64,000 bases of DNA from CAVSRC01 sp963732845 (GCA_963732845.1 CAVTBE010000005.1:496001-560000), one strand, 5' to 3'; positions 27,846 through 38,901 are shown, counted from the stretch's first letter. Program-made: numbers and translations. Notes: generated by a model not told the origin, from the letters alone.

Positions 27846-28949
27846 TCAATCCAGTTCGCTGACCCTGTAGTCGGATCCATCGAGAAACGTCTGGCTGATC
27901 TCGATTCCCCAGCCCGGCGCATCCGACACGATCACCTTGCCGTCCGCGACCACATAGGGATCCTCGACAAACAGCCCGTGCGCCCACGTATAGGGCGCCT
28001 CGTCCTCGATGGAGTATTCGAGGTATCTGCCGGCATTCGGGATCGCCCGTAGAAGGTGCATGGAGCACAGGGTGACGAGGCCGCGATTGGCCGAGTGCGG
28101 TATGCAAGGCAGGCCGGCGGCCGCAGCCATCTCAGCCACCTTCAGCGTGCGATGGATGCCGCCGAGATACATGATGTCCGGCTGCGCGATGTCGACGGCG
28201 CGCATGTCGATCATCGTCTTCCAGGCGGACAGCTCGCAGTCCTGCTCGCCGCCGGACACGTCGATCGACAGCGCGTCCGTCACCTGTTTGGTCCATTCAA
28301 ACTCCCAATAGGGGCAAGGCTCCTCGAACACGCTGATGCCGTTGTCCTCGGCCATGCGCCCGACTTCGATCGCGCGGCCGGGGCTGAAACCGGAATTTCC
28401 ATCGACGAATTTCGCCACGCCATCGCCGAGCGCCCTGGAGACGACCGGCACGACCTCCTCGGTGCGGCCAGGCCACTTGTCGCCGTCGCGGCCACATTCG
28501 ATGCCGACGCGCCACTTGAATGCGCTGAAGCCCTTGCTGTCGCGGAGCCGGACCAAGCGTTCCGCCTCGTCGGCAGGGGTGATATCGCGGCGCATCGAGC
28601 TGGCATAGGCGGTGAGCGGCCCCGGCGTTCCGCCGATGAGCGCCGTCACCGGCTTCTCCTCGACCTTGCCGCGCAGGTCCCACAGGGCGGTGTCGAGCCC
28701 GGCGGTCGCCCGCCTGAGATAGGAGCCTGGGAACTTGTGCTCGCGTTCACCGATCAGATCGATGGTGTCACCAAAATCGAGCGCGTCGGTGCCGAGCGCG
28801 TGTGGCGCGACCTGGCGATGGAAGATTTCGCAGGTGATGTCGGCGTTGTAGGTCGAGACCTGCCCCCAGCCCTCCTCCCCGCTGTCCGCAGTCACCCTGA
28901 CAAAACCGATCGTCCTGGTCGAGAATGTCTCGAGCTTCCGGATCTTCAT
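27846..28949 (-). CDS. Enolase-superfamily enzyme (mandelate racemase/muconate lactonising type) 1
   Basis: 367 residues. Barrel-domain catalytic elements: base Lys in FKWRVG, metal ligands Asp in VDGNSGF, Glu in VFEEPCPYW and Glu in SGGEQD, and possible His in CIPHSA. These enzymes dehydrate or epimerise sugar acids and related hydroxyacids. An ATG at 28949 (MKIRKLETF) fits the family better than the GTG three codons upstream. It is the last gene of the long minus-strand operon, 50 nt after the MaoC-like gene. Confidence 0.88.
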   Translation of the reverse strand: MKIRKLETFSTRTIGFVRVTADSGEEGWGQVSTYNADITCEIFHRQVAPHALGTDALDFGDTIDLIGEREHKFPGSYLRRATAGLDTALWDLRGKVEEKPVTALIGGTPGPLTAYASSMRRDITPADEAERLVRLRDSKGFSAFKWRVGIECGRDGDKWPGRTEEVVPVVSRALGDGVAKFVDGNSGFSPGRAIEVGRMAEDNGISVFEEPCPYWEFEWTKQVTDALSIDVSGGEQDCELSAWKTMIDMRAVDIAQPDIMYLGGIHRTLKVAEMAAAAGLPCIPHSANRGLVTLCSMHLLRAIPNAGRYLEYSIEDEAPYTWAHGLFVEDPYVVADGKVIVSDAPGWGIEISQTFLDGSDYRVSELD

Positions 28950-28999
28950 TGCGCCCACCGTTCGTCTGTTGCGTGGCCTTCGGGGAAATCGAGAAAGGA

Positions 29000-29812
29000 T
29001 CAGCCGCTCATGGCATAGAGGTTGCGACGGAGGTGACGCGCGACGACCAACGTGCCGTCAGCGATCAGCCACTCCTCGCTGTCGAAGTAGTGCTTGCCGC
29101 GGTCTTCCCAGACGCGCGTGATCGTCGTCGAGGTTCGGTAGCGGCTGCCGACGGGCGCCGGCGCCAGGTTCTGCACCTCGACCGCGGCCAGGATCAGCGG
29201 TATCGGCAGGACGAGGTTCGCCATGGCGTCACCCATCGTCTTGCGCACCAGGCAGCCGGAATGGATCAATCCGCGCTCCCGGTAGATCGGCTCGGTTTCG
29301 TGGAAATCGTCGAGCGATCGGCCGACCAGCTCCTCGCTGAGCAGCGTGTCGGCACTGCCAAGGCGCAACCCGACTTCGAGACTGCCCGGCACCACCTCAA
29401 GGGGCGCATCGCGAAGCGGCAGCAGGGGCAGGTCCGCCGGCGGCCGGGGCGCCCGGTCGGCCAGCCCAATGGAGCCGGCGAGCACGACCTCGCCGCTGTC
29501 AGTCTGAACCACCGTCACATCGGCGGTGACCCCATCCTCGTTCCGCCTCAGGGTCCCACGCGTGATCAGCAGCGGATCGCCGTCGTGGACCGGCCGGCGA
29601 AAACGGACATTGGCCCGGCCGCGTGCAAGCCAATCCATGCCCCAGCCCTGGACGGCCATGCGGGTAAAGTGACCGTAAACGAAGGCGCCGGGGATAAGAG
29701 CTGCACGAAAGCCCATGGCGCGCGCGGTCGCCTCGTCATGGCTGGTGCCGGCGTAGCGCGGGCTTGGGTCAAGCACCGCGGTGACCTCCAGCCGTTCGGG
29801 TGGCGTGCCCAT
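29000..29812 (-). CDS. MaoC-like (hot-dog) hydratase/dehydratase
   Basis: 270 residues with a hot-dog fold of the MaoC/FAS1-dehydratase type. The N-terminal segment FRAALIPGAFVYGHFTRM and RFRRPVHDGDPLLI carry the usual active-site region. It probably adds water to, or removes it from, a CoA thioester. The ATG overlaps the CoA-transferase stop (TAATG), so the two are coupled. With two class III CoA-transferases upstream, a logical order is CoA activation of a carboxylic acid followed by hydration, as in mesaconate/itaconate-type routes. Confidence 0.8.
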   Translation of the reverse strand: MGTPPERLEVTAVLDPSPRYAGTSHDEATARAMGFRAALIPGAFVYGHFTRMAVQGWGMDWLARGRANVRFRRPVHDGDPLLITRGTLRRNEDGVTADVTVVQTDSGEVVLAGSIGLADRAPRPPADLPLLPLRDAPLEVVPGSLEVGLRLGSADTLLSEELVGRSLDDFHETEPIYRERGLIHSGCLVRKTMGDAMANLVLPIPLILAAVEVQNLAPAPVGSRYRTSTTITRVWEDRGKHYFDSEEWLIADGTLVVARHLRRNLYAMSG

Positions 29813-31056
29813 TACACGGCCTTCGCCGGGACGGTCGCCATGGCGCCGCTGGCGAGGATTTCGGCGATCTCGGCCTCCGGGAGATTCAAGACATCGCTGA
29901 GCACATAGCGATTGCCTTCGCCATATCCCGGCGCCGCGCTGCGCGCCGAGCCGGTGGCGTTCTCGGAATGGAAGGGGAGACCCGGATGGGGATGGCGGCC
30001 GGCAATCGGGTGGTCCAGTTCGGCGTAGAAGCCGCGCTGCCAGAGATAGTCCGAATGGGCCAGATCGCGCGCCGAATTGACCGCTGATGCGGCAACACCG
30101 GCGGCCTGCAGGCGCTGAGCGAGCGTGTGCTTGTCCTGTCCGCCGGTCCACTCTGCGATCAGGGCGTCAAGCGCCGCCTCGTTGCGCTTGCGATCGGCAA
30201 CCGTCGCGAAGCGCGGATCGGTCGCCAGCTCCGGCCGCTCCATCTCTGCGGCGAGCGCCGCCCAGGCGGTGTCGGTTTCGGCGGCGATGGCGATCCAGGA
30301 GTCGTCGCCGGCAGCCGGATAGGCATTGTGTGGCGCCATGTCGGCGACATGGTTGCCGTCGGGTTGGGGATCGACACCGGCGATCAGCTCGGGCCCGATG
30401 AGCTGCATCGCCGCTTCGACCTGGGCCATCTCGATATGCTGGCCCATGCCGGTCCGCTCACGATGGTGGAGCGCGGTGAGTATGGCGCCGGCGGCATAGA
30501 AGCCACCGATCGGGTCCAGGTAGGAAGGGCCGGTCGCCGTCGGCTTGCCGCCCGGATAGGCGATCATCGCCGACATGCACGCGGCCATCTCCATGGTCGG
30601 ACCGAGGGCCGCATAGCGCGACTCCGGCCCATCGAGGCCGTAGGCGGGCATTTCCACGACGATCAGGCCCGGCAGGTCCTTTGACAGGGTGTCGTAATCG
30701 AGCCCCAGCCGGCCGAGCATGCCCGGCCGGAAATTGCAGATGAGCACGTCCGACACGGCGATCAGCCGGCGCATGACGGAGAGCCCATGCGGATTCTTGA
30801 GGTCGATCACCAGCGAGCGCTTGTTGACGTTCTGCGAATTGAAGGTGAAGGCGCGGTCCCACGGCCGCGCGCCCGGCTCCAGGTCCGGATAGGTGATCGG
30901 GTTCGGCGCATCGCGGTTCGAGCGCCAGGTGTTGGTGCGCGTCGGGCTCTCGACGTGGAAGGCCTCGGCGCCGTACCAGGCAAGTACCCGCCCCGCCATC
31001 GGCCCAGCCCAGGCGGTGGTCAGCTCGACGACGCGCAGCCCCTCAAGCGGCAGCAT
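29812..31056 (-). CDS. Class III (CaiB/BaiF) CoA-transferase 1
   Basis: 414 residues. N-terminus LPLEGLRVVELTTAWAGP, LVIDLKNPHG, FRPGMLGRLGLDYDTL and the catalytic Asp region SYLDPIGGFYAAG are typical of formyl-CoA-transferase-like enzymes that move CoA between carboxylic acids. The ATG at 31056 is chosen; a GTG two codons upstream is possible. It overlaps the second CoA-transferase by 14 nt, so the two may form a heteromer. Confidence 0.9.
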   Translation of the reverse strand: MLPLEGLRVVELTTAWAGPMAGRVLAWYGAEAFHVESPTRTNTWRSNRDAPNPITYPDLEPGARPWDRAFTFNSQNVNKRSLVIDLKNPHGLSVMRRLIAVSDVLICNFRPGMLGRLGLDYDTLSKDLPGLIVVEMPAYGLDGPESRYAALGPTMEMAACMSAMIAYPGGKPTATGPSYLDPIGGFYAAGAILTALHHRERTGMGQHIEMAQVEAAMQLIGPELIAGVDPQPDGNHVADMAPHNAYPAAGDDSWIAIAAETDTAWAALAAEMERPELATDPRFATVADRKRNEAALDALIAEWTGGQDKHTLAQRLQAAGVAASAVNSARDLAHSDYLWQRGFYAELDHPIAGRHPHPGLPFHSENATGSARSAAPGYGEGNRYVLSDVLNLPEAEIAEILASGAMATVPAKAV

Positions 31057-32065
31057 GCGCACTCTCCGCCGGCTCTCTCGCCGGGGTGCGGCTCAGGCGG
31101 AACGGCGGTCCGGGGATCACATGCTCGATGTTGCCGATGCGGACCCGGCGCCAGTAGCCGCGCGCCGCCAGATGCGCACTGGCGCGGATCTCTGACGGCC
31201 GGAAGGCGCGCGCCGCAATGATGTCGAGCCCCTGCAGCTCGGCGACGAACGCATCGGGGTCGCGGTCGGCGACGCGTTCCTGCACGCGCTCGAAGAAAGC
31301 CGGCCAGTTGCTCGCGCGCACCGTCACTTCGACGAAGCGCGGGTCCGTCAGGCAATCCTCCAGGCCAAACGCCCGGCAGAAACGCTCGAAGCGGTTGGAA
31401 TAGACCCACACGCATACCCAGGACCCGCGGCAGAGCACCTGACCCGCCGGGATATCCTGGTCGCCGCGCCGGCAGTCGGTGCCGTTGTAGAAGTTCTGAA
31501 GCACATAGGGGAAGCACATCGCCGTGGCGGTCTCGGCCGCATCGATACGCACCGTATCGCCGGTGTCGCTGCGCTTCCGCGCCCTCAGCGAGACGAGCAC
31601 CTGGATATAGGCGGCAAGCCCGGCGGCATAGGCAGCGCGGTTGCCGACGCCATACAGCGGCTCGCGGCCGCGAATCCCATTGGCATTCATCATGCCCGAG
31701 GCGGCCTGCAGCACGATCTCCGGACCGGCCCATCCGGCCATCGGCCCATCGTCGCCAAAGGGCGTTATCGCAACGGCGATGATTTCGGGCGCACCTGCCC
31801 GCAAGGCGGCCGGATCCTCGCCGGGAGCGCAGATCACGACGTCGGGCGTGCGACGTGGCGTGCCCGCCGTCTTGCCGAGGTTGAGATGAAGGAAGGTCAA
31901 CGACTGCCCTGCCCCGTCGAACGGCCCGACCGCGCGCAGGGCGGAGCCGCCCTCCGGCTCCTCGAGCAGCACCTCGGCGCCGAAATCGGCCATCAGTCGG
32001 CGCGCAGAACTGGCCGGCCACGGTTTCCGACCGGTCTACGACGAGAAGACCCTCAAGCGCCGCGC

Positions 32066-32069
<4 letters not shown>
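31043..32069 (-). pseudogene. Class III (CaiB/BaiF) CoA-transferase 2, one frame break
   Basis: About 341 residues. The start MSAALEGLLVVDRSETVAGQ overlaps the end of the upstream ATPase gene (ATGA). Immediately after QFCA the frame shifts (about 31993-32010) and continues LMADFGAEVLLEEPEGG to a normal C-terminus. It is shorter than classical family members and weaker in its Asp motif (VRIDAAETATAM), so it may be the non-catalytic or partner subunit. The start region and the body each look functional, and one sequencing error would explain the break. Confidence 0.8.
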
Positions 32070-33063
<994 letters not shown>

Positions 33064-33067
<4 letters not shown>

Positions 33068-34041
33068 GCCACGGCCTCCCGGGCGGTCGCCCAGCACGCT
33101 GCCGTGTGGCCGGGTCCGTGCGCAACCAGCGGCGGCATCTCGACGGCGCAGCGCTCGATCCGCTGGGTGCAGCGGGGACGGAACGGACAGCCGGCGGTGA
33201 TCGTGCCGGGCGGCGGTACCGAGCCCGGGATCTGATAGAGCCGCTTGCGCTCCTCGGACAGACCCGGAACCGACCTAAGCAGGCCCTGCGTGTAGGGATG
33301 CTTGGGGTTGGCGAAGATCGAGCGGATGTCGGCGTCCTCGACGATCCGCCCGGCATACATGACCACCACGCGCTCGCAGATTTCCGCGATGATGCCGAGA
33401 TCGTGCGAGATGAGGAGGATCGCCGCATTGAAGCGTTTGCGGATGTCGAGCATGAGATCCAGCACCTGCGCCTGGATGGTTACGTCGAGCGCGGTGGTCG
33501 GCTCGTCGGCGATCAGGAGCTTCGGATTGCAGGCGAGCGCCATGGCGACCATCACCCTCTGCCGCATGCCGCCGGAGAATTCGCTGGGATAGGCGTTGAG
33601 CCGGTTTTCCGGATCGGGCATGCCGACCAGCCCCAACAACTCGATGACGCGCGTGCGCCGTTTGGCGCGGTCGGATTCGCCGTGCAGCATCAGCACCTCG
33701 GCGATCTGGGCGCCGATGGTCATCACCGGATTGAGCGAAGACATCGGCTCCTGAAAGATCATGCCGATGTCCTTGCCGCGGATCGCGCGCATCCGCGAAA
33801 GCGGCAGGGTCGCGAGGTCAGTGCCCTCGAAGTCGATGCGACCCGATACCCGCCCCGGCGGCGGCACCAGCTTGAGGATGGACAGCGAGGTCATCGACTT
33901 GCCGGACCCGCTCTCGCCGACAATCCCGACAGCCTCGCCGGGCTTGACCGAAAACGAGATGTCGTCGACGACGCGCAGAGGCGTTGCCGGCGAGCCGAAG
34001 TCGATGGTGAGTCCGGTGACCTCCAGAAGATTGGCGCTCAC
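33064..34041 (-). CDS. Peptide/nickel-type ABC transporter ATPase, DppD/OppD type
   Basis: 325 residues. Walker A VGESGSGKSM (last residue Met instead of Ser/Thr, common in this family), signature FSGGMRQRVMVAMAL, Walker B IADEPTTALD, and C-terminal GCPFRPRCTQRIERC. The start is a GTG (VSANLLEVTGL) overlapping the permease stop (GTGA). Pairs with the DppF-type ATPase downstream. Confidence 0.92.
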
Positions 34042-34952
34042 GCCCCGGTCTCCGGATCGAGGACATCGCGCACGCGGTCGCCGAGCACACTGATCGCCAG
34101 CACCACGACCGTGATGGCGAGACCGCCGGCGAGGATGGGCCACGACGTGGCGAACATGTTGGTCAGGCCATCGCGGATGATGTTGCCCCAGGAGGGATTG
34201 GGCGGCTGGGTGCCGATGCCGAGGAAGGACAGCGTCGCCTCGATGCGGATCGAGCTTGCCGACCACAGGGTCATCAGGACGACGATCGGCGCCGCGATGT
34301 TCGGCACGATATGGCGGAAGATGATCACCGGCGTGCGCACTCCGGCGGCGATCGCGGCCTCGACATAGGGCTCCTGCTTGATCGCGAGGGTGGAGGCGCG
34401 CGAGACGCGAGCGAAGCCCGGCGTGAAGGCGACGGTCAGCACCAGAACGATGTTCCAGAAGCTGCCGCCAAGCGCTGCGGAGATGAGGATGGCCAGCAGG
34501 AGCTCCGGAAACGCCATCAGCATGTCGATGATGCGGGTGACGACGCGATCGATGATGCCGCCGAAATAGCCCGCCGTCAGGCCGAGCGTGCAGCCGACGA
34601 GCGCCGCGCAGATCGGCGACAGCAGTCCGAAGATCAGCGAGTTGCGCGAGCCGTAGATCATGCGGCTGAGCACATCGCGGCCAAAATCGTCGGTACCGAT
34701 CCAGTGCTGCCAGGACGGCAGGTTGTTGATGTGGAGCACCGACTGCTTCAGCGGGTCGTAGGGCGCCAGCCACGGCGCGAACAGCGCGACGAAAATGAAG
34801 ACAAGGACGACCGTCATCGCGATCCGGGTCGAGATCCGCTCGAAGATCACCCGGCGCAGCGCGTCACGGAAGGTCGGCGCCGGGGCGATGGCTTCGCGCT
34901 CGATCAGTTCGTCGAGCAGCGTGTCGTCGACGCGTCCGCTGGTGTGGCTCAT
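34038..34952 (-). CDS. Peptide/nickel-type ABC permease, DppC type
   Basis: 304 residues, an N-terminal cytoplasmic stretch and about six membrane segments. The sequence HWIGTDDFGRDVLSRMIYGS and the docking loop EAAIAAGVRTPVIIFRHIVPN are characteristic of DppC. Its ATG overlaps the DppB-type stop. Heterodimer partner of the upstream permease. Confidence 0.92.
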   Translation of the reverse strand: MSHTSGRVDDTLLDELIEREAIAPAPTFRDALRRVIFERISTRIAMTVVLVFIFVALFAPWLAPYDPLKQSVLHINNLPSWQHWIGTDDFGRDVLSRMIYGSRNSLIFGLLSPICAALVGCTLGLTAGYFGGIIDRVVTRIIDMLMAFPELLLAILISAALGGSFWNIVLVLTVAFTPGFARVSRASTLAIKQEPYVEAAIAAGVRTPVIIFRHIVPNIAAPIVVLMTLWSASSIRIEATLSFLGIGTQPPNPSWGNIIRDGLTNMFATSWPILAGGLAITVVVLAISVLGDRVRDVLDPETGA

Positions 34953-35890
34953 GACTTCATCCGGATGCGTGGGTCGACCATGACGTAGATCAGGTCCATG
35001 GCGAGGTTCACCAGCACGACGAAGAAGGCGAACATCACGACGCCACCCTGGATCACCGGATAGTCCCGCTCGTGAATGGCATCGATCAGCAGCCGGCCGA
35101 GGCCCGGCCGGTTGAAGACGAGTTCGACCGCAACGGAGCCGGAGAGCGTCGCCAGGATCGAAAGCCCGATCCCCGTCGACAGCGGCAGCAGAGCGTTGCG
35201 CAGCCCATGGCGATAGATCACGCGGCGCTCGCTGGCGCCCTTGGCCCGGGCGGTCCTGACATAGTCGCGCCCCATCACCTCAAGCAGTGAGGTCCGAGTC
35301 AGCCGGCCGACAAAGGCCGACTTGAGCAGTGCGAGCGTGAGGGCGGGCAGGAAGATGTGGTGGAGACCGTCCCAGAACCCGCCATTGCCGGCACCGTTGA
35401 TCGGGAACCAGCCGAGCCACAGCGAGAAGACGACGAGCAGCACGGCCGCGAGATAGAAATCGGGGATGGCGTAGCCGACCAGCGAATAGATGCGCATCGC
35501 GTCATCCGGCGCCTTGTCGCGATGGGTGGCCGCAAATACGCCGAGCGGAATGCCCGCGACCAGCCCCATGAGCACAGCAGTCAGCGTCAGGGCAAGCGTG
35601 TGCGGCAGGTTCTTGCCAATGAGCTGCCAGACCGGCACGTCCCTGATCAGCGAGTTGCCGAAATCGAAACGCAGCACCTCCGCCAGGAAGTGCACGTATT
35701 GCAGCCAGAGGGGATCGTTCAGCCCCATCTGCTCGCGGAACAGGGCAAGCTGCTGCGGCTGTGCATTCTCTCCGAGTACGGCCAGAGCCGGATCGCCAGG
35801 CAGGATGCGCATGGCGATGAACACCAGCGTCAGCACCAGAAAGATCGTTGGGATCGAGTCCAGTAGCCGAAACAGGATGTACTTCACCAC
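34949..35890 (-). CDS. Peptide/nickel-type ABC permease, DppB type
   Basis: 313 residues. N-terminal RLLDSIPTIFLVLTLVFIAM, then the GDPA region (LPGDPALAVLGENAQPQQL) and the docking loop RTARAKGASERRVIYRHGLRN identify the DppB family. About six transmembrane segments. It lies 31 nt after the binding-protein gene. Confidence 0.92.
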   Translation of the reverse strand: MVKYILFRLLDSIPTIFLVLTLVFIAMRILPGDPALAVLGENAQPQQLALFREQMGLNDPLWLQYVHFLAEVLRFDFGNSLIRDVPVWQLIGKNLPHTLALTLTAVLMGLVAGIPLGVFAATHRDKAPDDAMRIYSLVGYAIPDFYLAAVLLVVFSLWLGWFPINGAGNGGFWDGLHHIFLPALTLALLKSAFVGRLTRTSLLEVMGRDYVRTARAKGASERRVIYRHGLRNALLPLSTGIGLSILATLSGSVAVELVFNRPGLGRLLIDAIHERDYPVIQGGVVMFAFFVVLVNLAMDLIYVMVDPRIRMKS

Positions 35891-35921
35891 GCGCCTCCCT
35901 GAAATCGGTCGATCCGCGGGA

Positions 35922-37508
35922 TCAGCCGACGATCGTCGCCCGGCAGAACCGCCAATAGGCGTATCCGCCCTTGACTTCGAAGCCGAGGTCGATGCGGGGG
36001 TTGCGGACGACCATGTAGGACAGGGTCGGCAATCCGAGCATCGGCAGGTCCTTCTGAATCTTCAACTCCGCCTCACGGCCCTTCTCGACGTAGCCGTCAT
36101 AGGTCGTCGACTTCAGCATGTCGGCGAGCAAGTCGTCCACGCCCGGCATCAAGACACCATAGTGCGAATAGTTGCCGCCGCCGGTGCCGTCGTCCTTCAC
36201 GACCGCCTTCGACGACGCGTAGGTGTCGTAGACGTAGAGCGGGATCGGCGGCAGGGAGGACGAGTTGATCGGCAACGTGTTGAGGTTCTTGTGATTCGCG
36301 CCGTGATACGCCGTGTGATCCATGATCGTCAGGTCGATATTGATGCCGACGGCGCGCAACTGCTCCTGAATGATCAGGGTCTGCGAGCGATAGTCGGCGC
36401 GTTGTGACGTGTTCACCGGGATCTTGAGCCCGTTGGGGAAGCCGGCATCGGCAAGCAGCGCCTTGGCCTTGTCCGGATCGTGGTCGTAGCGCAGATCCTC
36501 CGGCAGGTCGTCGTGGGCAAAACCCGTCGGGTAGTTCGGCGGGTTGAGCGTATAGACCATCCGCGACATCGGCTTCAGGGCTTCCACGATCTCCGCACTG
36601 TTGATGCCGTGAGCGATCGCCTGACGCACCTGGATGTTCTGCAGCGGTTCCATGGAAAGGTTGAAGAACAGGGTGTTGAAGGAGCCCGGCACCGTCATGT
36701 CGAAGAGCAGGTCGGATTTCTGCCCCTGGATCTGCTGGGCCCAACCCGGCTGGCGAACGCCCTCGATCATGTCAACTTCGCCGGAGATCAGCGCCAAGGT
36801 CCGCGCCGTCGTGTCGGCGATGTAGAGGCATTCGATCTTCGGAATAATGCCAGCTTCGCCCCAATAGTCTTCGTGGCGGCTCAGGAAGACGCCCTTCTGG
36901 ACATCGAACGAATCCATCTTGTACGGGCCGGTGCCGATCGGATCGGTGAAGAAGCCCTTGCCCTTCTCCTCGTCGGCCTTCTTCGAAACGACCATCACGT
37001 TGCGGGTGGCGATTGTCGAGCCGAGGAACAGCGGGTCGGGATTGTGCAGGGTCAGCACCACGCCATATTTGCCGTCCGGCTTGACGTCGACGATGTTGAC
37101 GTAGTTCGCGGTCGCCGGGCCGCTCGCCATGGCTCGCTTGAACGAATGGGCCACGTCGTCCGAGGTCATCTCGCCGTAGCCCTTGTGGAACTGAATGCCC
37201 TGGCGCAGCTTGAAGGTCCAGGTCTTGGCATCGTCCGACGTCGTCCAGCTCTCCGCCAGCCAAGGCTTGAAGTCGTCGGGCTTCTTGCCGAAATCGCCGT
37301 CTTCGGGCATGACGAGATACTCGAACATCTGGGCGACGTGCCAGTTGTCGGCGCCTTGCGTCGTCTGGTTCGGGTCTGCCATACGCGGGCCGCCGGCGGA
37401 GCTGGCGAAGCGTAGCGTGTCCGCTGCGGCCGCACGCAACACCGACGGGTAGAAGCTCATCGCCGCGACCGCGGCGGTCGTTCCGAGAAATCTGCGTCTG
37501 CTAATCAT
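35922..37508 (-). CDS. Extracellular solute-binding protein, family 5 (DppA type)
   Basis: 528 residues. The N-terminus ISRRRFLGTTAAVAAMSF is a twin-arginine signal. The body is the DppA/OppA fold (FKLRQGIQFHKG, TSDDVAHSFKRAMAS, DPIGTGPYKMDSF, VRQAIAHGIN). The ATG at 37508 has GGGGAGGACTG upstream. Periplasmic receptor of the DppBCDF-like importer. The gene is preceded by a hairpin and a 210-nt gap after the enolase-superfamily gene. Family 5 receptors bind peptides, nickel complexes, opines and sugar derivatives; the operon favours a carboxylate. Confidence 0.92.
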   Translation of the reverse strand: MISRRRFLGTTAAVAAMSFYPSVLRAAAADTLRFASSAGGPRMADPNQTTQGADNWHVAQMFEYLVMPEDGDFGKKPDDFKPWLAESWTTSDDAKTWTFKLRQGIQFHKGYGEMTSDDVAHSFKRAMASGPATANYVNIVDVKPDGKYGVVLTLHNPDPLFLGSTIATRNVMVVSKKADEEKGKGFFTDPIGTGPYKMDSFDVQKGVFLSRHEDYWGEAGIIPKIECLYIADTTARTLALISGEVDMIEGVRQPGWAQQIQGQKSDLLFDMTVPGSFNTLFFNLSMEPLQNIQVRQAIAHGINSAEIVEALKPMSRMVYTLNPPNYPTGFAHDDLPEDLRYDHDPDKAKALLADAGFPNGLKIPVNTSQRADYRSQTLIIQEQLRAVGINIDLTIMDHTAYHGANHKNLNTLPINSSSLPPIPLYVYDTYASSKAVVKDDGTGGGNYSHYGVLMPGVDDLLADMLKSTTYDGYVEKGREAELKIQKDLPMLGLPTLSYMVVRNPRIDLGFEVKGGYAYWRFCRATIVG

Positions 37509-37510
37509 CT

Positions 37511-37690
37511 TCAGTCCTCCCCTTCGATTTGCGCAGCGGAACCGTCCGTGGCGCCAACCGGCCGGGTAACCGACCGGATTTTCTTCCAAATCAGCGCCGC
37601 ACCGCTCTCTCCCGGCGCCAGCCGGGAGCGTCTTTCGCCCGCCGGTGTTTCCTCCACCGCGGCGAGCAGTGCGTCAGCGATATCTCCCAC
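37511..37690 (-). CDS. Possible small protein upstream of the binding-protein gene
   Basis: An open frame of 59 codons from a GTG (VGDIADALLAAVEETPAGER) to a TGA two bases before the binding-protein ATG; its last codons contain that gene's ribosome site. This would allow translational coupling. The product is charged, has no recognised domain and no membrane segment. I cannot name a family. It may equally be chance coding in GC-rich DNA, especially since a hairpin lies inside it. Confidence 0.25.
   Translation of the reverse strand: MGDIADALLAAVEETPAGERRSRLAPGESGAALIWKKIRSVTRPVGATDGSAAQIEGED
37609..37628 (-). terminator. Hairpin upstream of the binding-protein gene
   Basis: Perfect 8-bp stem CTCCCGGC / GCCGGGAG with a 4-nt loop, about 100 nt before the binding-protein start on the minus strand. 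No U-run follows in that direction. It may be an mRNA processing or stability element separating the enolase-family gene from the transporter genes. Confidence 0.45.
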
Positions 37691-37719
37691 CGGCTCCTTT
37701 TGCCAGTATGCGACGCCCC

Positions 37720-38901
37720 TCAGGTCCGGCGCCTGTCCAACTCCTCGTCACGAATCCTGAGGCCCAGCCCCGGTCCATCCGGCAGAACGAAGCAGCCGTC
37801 TTGGGGGATCGGTGGGTTCTCGAAGCCGACATGCATGCGCGTGTCGGGATCGGCGAACTCGGCCGGCTTGGTGTTGTGCATGAGTGTGGCGAGAAGATGC
37901 AGATTGGCGACGTGACCGATGCCCGGCTGGGTCTGGTGCGGCACCAATTCCACACCGTGGGCAAAACAGATCGCGGCGCACTGCATCAGGCCGGTGATGC
38001 CGCCCATCTTGACGCAGTCCGGCTGCACCATGCGCACGCCGGCGTTGATCAGGTCGACCAGCGCCTGGGTCGTGTAGGTCTGCTCGCCGGCGGCGACGGT
38101 GATGTCGAGCCGCTGTGCCACCTCGCCCATGGCGCGAACGTTGTAGTGCTGGACCGGCTCCTCGAACCACAGGTATCCGAGTTCTTCCAGAGCGCGGCCG
38201 ACGCGGATCGCGCCGCCGACCGAATACTGGTTGTTGGCATCGAAGGCGAGCGGGAAGCCCTCGCCGACCAACGCCCTCACCGCCTTTGCCTTGGCGATGT
38301 CGCCGGGAATGTCGTGGTCCTGCCGGGTGCGGTCGCCGTCCCAGCGGATCTTGATTGCCGCCGGCTTCTCCGTCTTCCAGCGATGCTCGACCACCTGCAG
38401 GACTTCGTCGACGCTGCGGTCCATATTGCCGCCGATCGATGCGTAGAACGGAAACTTCGTCCGCCAGGCCCCGCCGAGCAACTTGTAGACCGGCAGTCCG
38501 AGGATCTTGCCCTTCACATCCCAAAGGGCGATGTCGAGCGCTGCCAGCGCGCCGGTCACCGCTCCCTCCGGGCCGAGCTTGACGTAGCGATGCAGGAGCC
38601 GGTCGGAGATCACAGCCTGATCGAAGGGATCGAGACCCGTCAGGCTTGCGGCGAAATCGCGCACGACCAGCAAGCTGTGCTCACCGCCCATCATCGGCGA
38701 AGCCTCGCCGTAGCCGACCAGGCCGCTTTCCGTGCGAACGCGGACGAAAGCCGTCCGCCGGCCGGGCGGATCGCCGGGTCGCCAGGTGACCTGAAACGCT
38801 TCAACCGACGCGATCCGGTCACCCGGCCTGACGCCGGGGCGAACGACCTCGATTTCCGCACCAGCGCCGGCGGGCTTCTGCAGCAGTCCGGTACTTCCCA
38901 T
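37720..38901 (-). CDS. Enolase-superfamily enzyme (mandelate racemase/muconate lactonising type) 2
   Basis: 393 residues. Lid domain then barrel with IKIRWDGDR (base Lys), FDANNQYS (metal Asp), LWFEEPVQHYN (metal Glu), VAAGEQTYT (metal Glu) and VPHQTQPGIGH (His on the opposite face). A Lys base plus His is the pattern of sugar-acid dehydratases and racemases. The start MGSTGLLQ has GGGGGAGG upstream. It is the first gene of the long minus-strand operon, divergent from a LacI gene. Substrate unknown; it differs from enolase-family member 1 in the same operon. Confidence 0.9.
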   Translation of the reverse strand: MGSTGLLQKPAGAGAEIEVVRPGVRPGDRIASVEAFQVTWRPGDPPGRRTAFVRVRTESGLVGYGEASPMMGGEHSLLVVRDFAASLTGLDPFDQAVISDRLLHRYVKLGPEGAVTGALAALDIALWDVKGKILGLPVYKLLGGAWRTKFPFYASIGGNMDRSVDEVLQVVEHRWKTEKPAAIKIRWDGDRTRQDHDIPGDIAKAKAVRALVGEGFPLAFDANNQYSVGGAIRVGRALEELGYLWFEEPVQHYNVRAMGEVAQRLDITVAAGEQTYTTQALVDLINAGVRMVQPDCVKMGGITGLMQCAAICFAHGVELVPHQTQPGIGHVANLHLLATLMHNTKPAEFADPDTRMHVGFENPPIPQDGCFVLPDGPGLGLRIRDEELDRRRT

